From positions 1 to 6,823 of the forward strand of contig JACCTF010000786.1 in assembly GCA_013812565.1 (NCBI GenBank): a stretch of 6,823 nt of DNA. Reading direction: 5' to 3'. This document shows positions 1 to 6,500 of this stretch, in pieces. Every line of letters starts with the position of its first letter. Positions within the stretch are counted from its first letter, which is position 1. The translations under genes and the position numbers were made by a program. Under the pieces are notes generated by a model. That model did not search any database and was not told the origin of the DNA. It was given only the letters and a program-made list of their open reading frames with translations. The DNA is from Pyrinomonadaceae bacterium (GTDB lineage Bacteria; Acidobacteriota; Blastocatellia; Pyrinomonadales; Pyrinomonadaceae).

Positions 1-1
1 T

Positions 2-262
2 CCTAAAAGTTACTGGCCGGGCGCGCCTGATTTAGCGGTGGAAGTTGTTTCGCCGGGCGATACGGTTTACGAAGTGGATGAGAAAGTAGCAGAGTGGCTG
101 ACGGCAGGCGCGCAAGCCGTATGGGTAGTTAATCCGAAGCGACGCACGGTAACCGTTCATCGCTCGCTCAATGATGCGGTCACGCTTTATGAGAACGATG
201 AGCTTGATGGGCAGGATGTGGTGCCGAACTTCCGCTGTCGCGTCGCTGATATTTTCGTTTGA
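2..262 (+). CDS. Uma2 family endonuclease-like protein, C-terminal part (5' end outside window)
   Basis: The reading frame is open from the left edge to a TGA at 260-262, so this is the last 86 codons of a gene that starts upstream. The visible part begins with a W-P-G-x-PDLAVEVVSP block, followed by D-E-K, a hydrophobic W-L-x-x-G-A segment and the strand VWVVNP. This is the usual C-terminal signature of the Uma2 (DUF820) family, which has a PD-(D/E)XK nuclease fold. The Asp of PDL, the Glu of VEV and the Lys of DEK are the expected active-site-type residues. Uma2 proteins are usually about 180-200 residues, so roughly half is missing. They are abundant in cyanobacteria, Chloroflexi and Acidobacteriota, and their biological role is poorly known. 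A GTG at 38 lies inside the conserved core and is not a believable start. The gene sits 56 bases before the DUF58 gene on the same strand, but no functional link is evident. Confidence 0.85.
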   Translation, partial: PKSYWPGAPDLAVEVVSPGDTVYEVDEKVAEWLTAGAQAVWVVNPKRRTVTVHRSLNDAVTLYENDELDGQDVVPNFRCRVADIFV

Positions 263-318
263 GTTACGCAGCTCAGGCTGCCGAGCGATGAAGTTTGTGC
301 GATTGGTAAAGTACCGGC

Positions 319-1260
319 ATGAGTAGCCAAAAGATAAGAGAAGCCGAGAACGCTTCAAGCTCACAAGCTCAGGATTTTTCACTCGCCCGCTTTCTCTCGC
401 CGGAAGTGCTGGCGCAAATCAATTCGCTCGAATTGCTCGCGCGGGCCGTGGTCGAAGGCTTTATCGCCGGGCTTCACCGTTCGCCATTGACCGGTTTTTC
501 GACCGAGTTTGCAGAGTATCGACAGTATCTGCCCGGCGATGATCTGCGCTATTTGGATTGGCGTCTGCTGGGTCGCACGGATCGTTACTTCATCAAGAAA
601 TACCGCGCTGATACGAACACGCAGTGCCATCTGCTCATTGATACCAGTCGCTCGATGCGCTACACAACGGGCAAAGTTACCAAGCTCCAGTATGCGCAGT
701 ACCTCGCCGCATCGCTCGCTTACCTTGCGAATCGCCAGCAGGATGCCGTCGGCCTCATCGCGTTTGATGAAACAGTGCGCACGCATGTTCCGGCGCGCAA
801 CCGCAGCGGACACATGCGCACCATCTTCGGCCACATGGCGCAGCTCGAGCCGGGCGGCGAAACACAATTAACCAAGATGCTGCATCAGGCAGCCGAGCGC
901 ATTACGCGCCGCGGCATCGTCGTTCTGATTTCTGATATGTACGATGAACCGGAAGCGATAACTGCCGCGCTCCAACATTTGCGCTTCAAGGGTAACGATG
1001 TCGTCGTCTTTCATGTACTCGACAAAAATGAAATCGAATTTGACTTCAATGGACTTGTGCTGCTCGAAGACGCCGAGACTGCCGAGCAGATGTCCGTCGT
1101 CCCGGAAGTCTTAGCTGACGGTTATCGCGCGGCGATCCGCAACCACATCGAACGACTTCGCGAGAACGCCGCTGCCAACCATATCGATTACGAATTACTG
1201 ACGACCGATCAACCCCTGGACCAGGCACTGTTCTCTTTCTTAGCTAAGCGAGCCAGATAG
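319..1260 (+). CDS. DUF58 domain-containing protein with vWA-like fold
   Basis: This 313-residue protein has no membrane segment or signal peptide and should be cytoplasmic. After a variable N-terminus of about 25 residues comes the family block VVEGFIAGLHRSP (about 45-56). Next is the DUF58 hallmark R-x-Y-x-PGDD-x-R-x-x-DW at 68-81, followed by R-T-D-R-Y-F-I-K-K-Y. A vWA-type domain follows with a complete MIDAS: DTSRS (Asp108, Ser110, Ser112), the Thr of GGETQL (Thr182) and ISD (Asp206). The length matches the short, soluble DUF58 type. These proteins are commonly encoded beside MoxR AAA+ ATPases and BatA-like vWA proteins and are thought to act as metal-dependent adaptors in complex assembly; the exact partner here is unknown. 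ATG 319 is chosen because an in-frame TAA at 307 excludes any earlier start. No good Shine-Dalgarno precedes it. The gene ends with tandem stops, TAG at 1258 and TGA at 1261. Confidence 0.93.
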   Translation: MSSQKIREAENASSSQAQDFSLARFLSPEVLAQINSLELLARAVVEGFIAGLHRSPLTGFSTEFAEYRQYLPGDDLRYLDWRLLGRTDRYFIKKYRADTNTQCHLLIDTSRSMRYTTGKVTKLQYAQYLAASLAYLANRQQDAVGLIAFDETVRTHVPARNRSGHMRTIFGHMAQLEPGGETQLTKMLHQAAERITRRGIVVLISDMYDEPEAITAALQHLRFKGNDVVVFHVLDKNEIEFDFNGLVLLEDAETAEQMSVVPEVLADGYRAAIRNHIERLRENAAANHIDYELLTTDQPLDQALFSFLAKRAR

Positions 1261-1262
1261 TG

Positions 1263-1415
1263 AGCAGAAAGCAGAAGGCAGAAGTAGGCAGGAAGCGGAA
1301 TATGGACAGCAGGAGATAAGCTGCATGATTAATCTCAAGATGAAACCGCAACAACGCTCGATCATCTACAAACAAAGGCTGCCTTCCGCCTTCTGCTTTC
1401 TGCTTTCTGCCTTCT
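1263..1415. repeat. Intergenic element with opposed heptamer arrays (inverted repeat)
   Basis: The left side carries tandem heptamers of the form GCAGAA(A/G): three adjacent units at 1264-1284, then degenerate copies to about 1296. The right side carries the same heptamer on the minus strand: GCAGAAA at 1404-1410 and 1397-1403, GCAGAAG at 1390-1396, GCGGAAG at 1383-1389, and partial units at both ends. As a result the 17 bases at 1263-1279 are an exact reverse complement of 1388-1404, with 108 bases between them. In RNA the purine-rich left arm could pair with the pyrimidine-rich right arm, which ends 8 bases before the BatA-like start codon at 1424. It resembles the short tandemly repeated repetitive sequences (STRR, often heptamers) known from cyanobacteria and other repeat-rich genomes. 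It is not a normal intrinsic terminator: the loop is very long and there is no U-tract after the right arm. Confidence 0.8.
1311..1315 (+). promoter_or_regulatory. Strong Shine-Dalgarno sequence inside the heptamer element
   Basis: AGGAG lies 9 bases before an ATG at 1325 and is the best-formed ribosome binding site in the window. It does not serve the BatA-like gene directly, whose start is more than 100 bases further on. It could drive the 30-codon ORF at 1325-1417. Purine-rich sequence is common in the flanking arm, so a chance match is possible. Confidence 0.4.
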
Positions 1416-1417
1416 AA
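1325..1417 (+). CDS. Possible 30-residue small ORF or leader peptide before the BatA-like gene
   Basis: ATG 1325 is preceded by AGGAG at a 9-base spacing, and the frame runs 30 codons to TAA at 1415-1417. The first half is basic and polar (MINLKMKPQQRS). The last third, LPSAFCFLLSAF, is simply the translation of the pyrimidine-rich heptamer array. The stop is 6 bases before ATG 1424 of the BatA-like gene, and the two are in the same frame. The BatA-like start itself has a pyrimidine-rich upstream and no Shine-Dalgarno, so translation of this ORF could deliver ribosomes to it by reinitiation. The alternative is that it is a fortuitous ORF in a repeat element, which is at least as likely; heptamer repeats often yield such Ser-Ala-Phe-Cys-Leu peptides. 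No function is proposed. Confidence 0.25.
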   Translation: MINLKMKPQQRSIIYKQRLPSAFCFLLSAF

Positions 1418-1423
1418 GCTTTT

Positions 1424-3478
1424 ATGTCGTTCCTTAATCCACTATTTCTTCTTGGCATGGCGGCGCTCGCGGCACCGATTCTGGTGCATCTGGTGCGGCG
1501 CAGTCGGGCGAAGCGCGTTGAGTTCCCTTCACTGATGTTTGTGCGCCGCATCCCGCAGCGCACAATGCGGCGCAAGCAGTTGCACAATCTGCTGCTGCTC
1601 GCCATGCGTTGCCTGGCGCTGTTGCTGCTCATCTTAGCTTTCACTCGACCTTATTTCAGCGGCGCGAACAGCGCTGAGGCAAACAGCGGCGACCGCGCGA
1701 GCGTCATTCTGCTTGATCGATCATTCAGCATGCGTTACGGAAATCGCTTTGAACAAGCCAAAGCGCGAGCGCTTGCAACTATTGACATCGCATCCGGCAA
1801 TGACCAGTTTGCGTTGATCTGTTTTGATCAAGGGTATGACGTGATCCAACGCTTCACCGCTGAACCCGGACGACTGCGTACGCAGATCGAAAGTGTACAG
1901 ACGGGTTGGAGCGGGACTGACTACGAGCAGGCTTTGCGTGGAGCCGAGGAACTGTTGAAAGAGGCAAGCGGGCGGGCGCGAAGCATCTATCTCATCTCGG
2001 ATTTTCAAGCTACAGGCTGGGACGCGGAACAGGCTGCATACCGTCTGCGCAGTGACATCAAGCTCGTGCCGGTGGATGTTGCGGAGAATACGGCATCGAA
2101 TGTTGCGGTTACTGATGTGAACGCGCACGCCGTCATCTATCAGCAGAAGTATGAAGACAAGGTTGGAGTGCGCGTCGCTAACTTCGGCGATGAAGCGCAA
2201 GAGAATGTACGAATCGAATTTCGCATCAACGATCAACCGATTGAGAAGCGCGAGATTAAGTTGTCCGCACGTGACTCGCAGATTGTTGAGTTTACAAATT
2301 TCAATCTTTCATCCGGCGTCAATCGCTCTGTTGTGACAGTGAGTATGGGAAGCGCGAATGAGTTTACGTTTGACAACAACTTCTATTTCACGCTTCGCCG
2401 CGAGGCGCAGGCTAAGGCGCTGATCGTAGAGAACGCGGGGCGCGGTCGAAGCGATAGCCTATTCTTGCGTAACGCGCTCACGACCGGTGAGAATCTGCCT
2501 TTCACCTTGACGGTCAAGACCGCGGGTTCGACTAATCCAGCGGAACTCGCCGAACATTCAATCGTGATTCTCAATGATGTGAGAAACTTGAGCTCGGCTT
2601 TTGCTGAGAATCTTGCACGGTTTGTTGAAGCGGGTGGAGGATTGATTATCGCGGCGGGCCGAAACACTGATGTCGAGGAGTTTAACCGAACGCTCGCGCG
2701 CGTGGCACCCGTGACGCTTGGGGAAGCGATCATCGCCCGTGGTGAACCAATCGCGATCAGCGAAATCAAGACGGATCATCCGGTCTTTGAAGTCTTCCGC
2801 AACAGCGGGCGTTTAGGGATGTGGCGTGTCCTCGGTTACCACCGCTCTGAGCCAAAGGGAAATTCGTCAGTCCTCGCGCGATATGAAGATGGCAGCCCAG
2901 CATTGGTTGAAGCACCATTCGGCGCGGGCAAGGTTCTACTACTCACTTCGACTCTTGACACGAGTTGGAGCGATCTGCCGCTGACGCCGCTTTATCTGCC
3001 GCTCGTGCGCCAGATGGTGCGCTATCTGGGCGAGCAAGAAGCAAACGCATGGCACACACTGGGTCAAACGTTCACCGTGCCGAAAGCGGCTGCCGGGGGC
3101 GCGCCTCCAGCGGTCGATACCCCAAGCGAACAGAGGCTCACCGAGCGCGTCCAAACAGCCACCGGCGATCTGCTCATCACGGCGCGCGAACCTGGTTTCT
3201 ACCGCTTACGCTATCCGGAACAAGTGGAGTTCGCCGCTGTTGATTTGGACGGTAAAGAATCTGATCTAGCAAAACTCAACCTCGATGAGTTTCTGGCAGC
3301 AGTTACAAACGTCGGAGATGAACCGGCGAGCACGACGGCGGCGGCCGCTCAACCGAGCGATGATGAGATCGAAGCCAGGCAACGCATCTGGTGGCCGATG
3401 CTGATTGGGGCATTGTTGTTGTTCGTCGCTGAAGCGATAATTGCACGACGGACGAAGATGGCAAAAGTGATCGGGTAG
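1424..3478 (+). CDS. BatA-like membrane protein with vWA domain and GATase1-like region
   Basis: This 684-residue protein opens with the BatA N-terminal double-transmembrane domain. MSFLNPLFLLG starts a first membrane segment at about 6-24, a basic stretch containing EFPSLMFVRR and Arg-rich sequence follows, and a second segment lies at about 54-73, ending FTRPYFSG. A vWA domain (about 92-240) has a full MIDAS: DRSFS (Asp98, Ser100, Ser102), Thr165 in SGTDY and Asp193 in ISDFQ. A beta-rich stretch follows at about 205-325. A region at about 326-540, with ALIVENAGRG, GGGLIIAAG and the block ending VLLLTSTLDTSWSDLP, resembles the class I glutamine-amidotransferase-like fold often seen in BatA relatives; no catalytic Cys-His-Glu triad is evident, so it is probably a binding fold. 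An Ala/Pro/Thr-rich linker leads to a last membrane helix at about 656-673 and a basic tail. ATG 1424 matches the canonical family start although it lacks a Shine-Dalgarno. It probably acts with the flanking DUF58 and DUF4175-like proteins at the cytoplasmic membrane. Confidence 0.92.
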   Translation: MSFLNPLFLLGMAALAAPILVHLVRRSRAKRVEFPSLMFVRRIPQRTMRRKQLHNLLLLAMRCLALLLLILAFTRPYFSGANSAEANSGDRASVILLDRSFSMRYGNRFEQAKARALATIDIASGNDQFALICFDQGYDVIQRFTAEPGRLRTQIESVQTGWSGTDYEQALRGAEELLKEASGRARSIYLISDFQATGWDAEQAAYRLRSDIKLVPVDVAENTASNVAVTDVNAHAVIYQQKYEDKVGVRVANFGDEAQENVRIEFRINDQPIEKREIKLSARDSQIVEFTNFNLSSGVNRSVVTVSMGSANEFTFDNNFYFTLRREAQAKALIVENAGRGRSDSLFLRNALTTGENLPFTLTVKTAGSTNPAELAEHSIVILNDVRNLSSAFAENLARFVEAGGGLIIAAGRNTDVEEFNRTLARVAPVTLGEAIIARGEPIAISEIKTDHPVFEVFRNSGRLGMWRVLGYHRSEPKGNSSVLARYEDGSPALVEAPFGAGKVLLLTSTLDTSWSDLPLTPLYLPLVRQMVRYLGEQEANAWHTLGQTFTVPKAAAGGAPPAVDTPSEQRLTERVQTATGDLLITAREPGFYRLRYPEQVEFAAVDLDGKESDLAKLNLDEFLAAVTNVGDEPASTTAAAAQPSDDEIEARQRIWWPMLIGALLLFVAEAIIARRTKMAKVIG

Positions 3479-3488
3479 AGAATGGTGC

Positions 3489-3548
3489 TGAACCAACAGT
3501 CATAATTATTCACTGACGGTGATTCGGCACTTAGTCAAAGTTGGTTCA
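3489..3548. repeat. 9-bp inverted repeat upstream of the DUF4175-like gene
   Basis: TGAACCAAC at 3489-3497 is the exact reverse complement of GTTGGTTCA at 3540-3548, separated by 42 bases. It fills most of the 80-base gap between the BatA-like and DUF4175-like genes. The right arm touches the weak ribosome binding site at 3549, so a hairpin could affect translation, or the arms could be a protein-binding site. There is no T-tract to suggest a terminator. A 9-bp match in a short gap can also arise by chance. Confidence 0.4.
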
Positions 3549-3554
3549 AAGGTG
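3549..3554 (+). promoter_or_regulatory. Weak ribosome binding site for the DUF4175-like gene
   Basis: AAGGTG matches the AAGGAG consensus at five of six positions and stands 4 bases before ATG 3559, which is a slightly short spacing. It supports ATG 3559 as the start, since the residues that follow lead directly into a typical N-terminal membrane region. Confidence 0.4.
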
Positions 3555-3558
3555 CTTT

Positions 3559-6500
3559 ATGAACTACAAAGGCAATGAACTCTTCAGCGTTATTAGCGCT
3601 GTACGGCGGCGGCGACTGTGTGTGCTCGCGCTGCGCGGCATCGCGATTAGCGTTGGCGTCGGCGCGGCGATTCTCGTTATGACCGGTCTTGCCGCTTACC
3701 GCTACCGGTATAGCGACACTGTACTGATCCTGCTGCGCGCCGTGGCTTTCATCGGCTTTCTTGCTACTGCTTATTTTGCGCTGCTGCGGCCACTGCTGAA
3801 ACGCATTACGGATGTACAACTCGCCCGGTGGATCGAGGAGCGGCATCCGGATTTAAGCAATCGCTTCGTGACCACTATCGAAGTCACATCCAAAAGCAAC
3901 CGGCAACCGGCATCAGGAGCAATCGTCGGTCGCCTCGTTGAGGATGCCGACCGGCGGGCCGCCGCAGTGAATCTCGATTATGTGATTCGCCGTAACGATC
4001 TGTGGGCTTATGCCAGCGCCGCTGTGAGTTGTGTGCTGTTGTTCGTCGGAGTGCTGCTCTATGGGCCAGAGCAGATCGTGAGCGGGGTTTCACAGCTTGC
4101 TGCGCCCGCAAGCATTGCCGCTACACCCAATGCACTTAGCATTACAGTCAGACCAGGTGCGGCGCGCGTGCCGAAGAACTCTGACCAGGAAATCACGGCG
4201 ACGCTCGTTAATTTTGAAGGCGAGGAAGTAACTTTTTACGAGCGCAAAGCCGACGCCGAAGGTGAAGCGGCGCAATGGGTCGGACGATTGATGGAGCCGG
4301 CGAAAGAGAAGAACGACTTTCAATACGTCATCTTCAACATCCAAGATTCAAGCGAATACTTCGTCGAAGCGAATGGCATCAAGTCAGAGATCTTCAAGCT
4401 GAATGTTGTTGATCTGCCATATGTCAAACAGATCGACTTGCGCCTCGACTTCCCTTCTTACACAGGTATTGCAACTAAAACACTCGAAGACAGCGGCGAC
4501 ATCGCAGCGCTTCGCGGCACCGTCGCGCGGATCACTGCTCGTTTGACCGGAAATGTTAAGACGGCGCGCATCGTGCTGAACAACGGCAAGAAAATTGAGA
4601 TGCGCCGCGAGCGTGAGAACGATTTTGTCGGGCAGGTGACGGTGGCGGGCGACGCGAGTTATCACATCGAATTAACCAGTGTGGACGAAGAAACTTACAA
4701 CGGCTCGAACGAGTATGATGTTTCGCTGCTTGAAGACCAGCCGCCGGTAGTAACTTTCGAGAAGCCCGGACGCGATACCAAAGCAACCAGCGTCGAGGAA
4801 ATCTTTACGCAGGCGAAGGCCGAAGACGACTACGGCATCGCTTCAATCGAGATGTTCTTCTCGGTCAACGGCGGCACTGAACAGAAGGTCGACCTCGCCG
4901 GTTTGAAGCGCGGCCAAGCGCACAGCTTGAGCGGAACGCACACCTTTTTCCTCGAAGAGTATGGCTTAAAGCCCGGCGACTTTGTTTCTTATTATGCAAA
5001 AGCTCGCGATGCACAAAGCGAAGCGACGAGCGACATCTATTTCATCGAAGTCAAACCTTTTGATCGTTCGTTTAGTCAAGCGCAGCAGCAGGGCGGAGGT
5101 GGTGGTGGCGGGGGCGAAGATCAGAACGCGCTGACACGCCGCCAGAAAGAGATCATCGCCGCGACGTTTCGTTTGCTGCGCGAAGGAGCAAAGGCTTCAA
5201 CACAAGAGCAGATTGAGAACTACAACACGGTGACGCTCGGCCAAGAGCGACTACGCGATGACGCGAGAGGTTTAGTTGATCGCATCCGGCGACGGATGGG
5301 CGCGCAATTGGGCGAGCAAGAAAAGTATGCAAAGTTGGTGGAGCACATCACGCTTGCCACGCAAGAGATGGAGGGAGCGCTTAATCGTTTGAAATCGCGC
5401 ACCGGCAAAGAGGCGCTTCCACCTGAACAACGCGCGCTTCAGCAGTTGCTGCAAGCCGACGCAATCTTTCGTGAAACGCAAGTCGCTTTCGGCAGTGAAG
5501 GCGGCGGGGGGGGCAGCAGCAACGCGCAGGCCGAAGAGTTAGCTGATCTATTCGAGTTGGAACTCGACAAGATGAAGAACCAGTATGAGACTCTGCGGCG
5601 CGAGCAGCAGCAGCAAGCGGGTCAGCAGAAGGATGAAGCGCAACGCAAACTCGAAGAGCTGGCTCGCCGTCAGCAGCAACAACTCGAACAGCAACAGCGT
5701 CAACAGCAAGCCGGGGCACGCAACCAGAGCGGCGGTGGTGGTGGCGGAAGCTCTCGCCAGCAGCAACAGTTAATTGATGAGACGCGCCAGGCCGCACGCG
5801 AACTCGAACGCCTGTCGCGTGAACGCCGCGACACCCGGTTGCAAGAACTGAGTCGGCAACTCAAGCAAGCGGCTGATGAGATGCAACAGGCGCAAGCCGC
5901 ATCGCAAAGTAACAATCAAACGGAATCCGTCGCCCAGGGGTTGCGTGCGCTCGAACGCATGGAGCAAGCGCGCCACCGTTTGCAACAATCACAACAAGCG
6001 ACCGGCAATCAATCGCTCGGAGAGTTGCGCCAGCAGGCGGCTGAAGCAGCGGCGCGTCAACGCGAGATCACAAAGGATGTTGAATCCTTATCTCGTCGCA
6101 ACGGTACGGGTGATGCCGCGAATGAAGCGAAGCGACGACTGACTGAGCGAAAAGATGCGCTGGCTGATTCAGTGGGTAATCTCGAAAGAGACATCGAACA
6201 AGCAGCGGGCAAACTCGGCAGCAATCAGCAAAAGGCGAAAGATGGAATGCGCGAAGCCGCCGGGTCGCTTCGTCGTAACCGCGTGGCCGACCGCATACGT
6301 CAGAACAAACAGAACATCGAAGGCAATCAACAGGAAGCGGCGCGCGCCGGTGAGCGGATGATTCAAGAAAATCTCAATGAAGTCGCCGAACGTTTGCGCT
6401 CTGCCGAGCAGAACGCCAATCGAGGCGCAGCCGGGGGCGGCGCGGAGGAAGCGCTCGACCGTACACGCCAACTTGCCGACAACCTTGAATCACTGCGCCG

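Noticed and set aside
38..262. GTG at 38 as the start of a 74-codon gene
   Set aside because: It falls in the middle of the conserved PDLAVEVVSP block and the frame is open further upstream to the window edge, so the real start lies outside.
379..871. Long alternative frames (minus 379-867 and plus 509-871) inside the DUF58 gene
   Set aside because: The DUF58 frame carries all the family motifs, and the overlapping frames show no domain signature; they are shadows of GC-biased coding sequence.
1263..1415. Heptamer inverted repeat considered as a rho-independent terminator or insertion sequence
   Set aside because: The loop is about 108 bases, no T-tract follows, and no transposase or target-site duplication is visible.
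5381..5797. 138-codon minus-strand open frame opposite the coiled-coil region, with several shorter ones nearby
   Set aside because: It is a complement of Gln/Glu/Arg-rich codons, which avoid stops on the other strand. It has no recognisable domain and lies wholly inside a convincing plus-strand gene.
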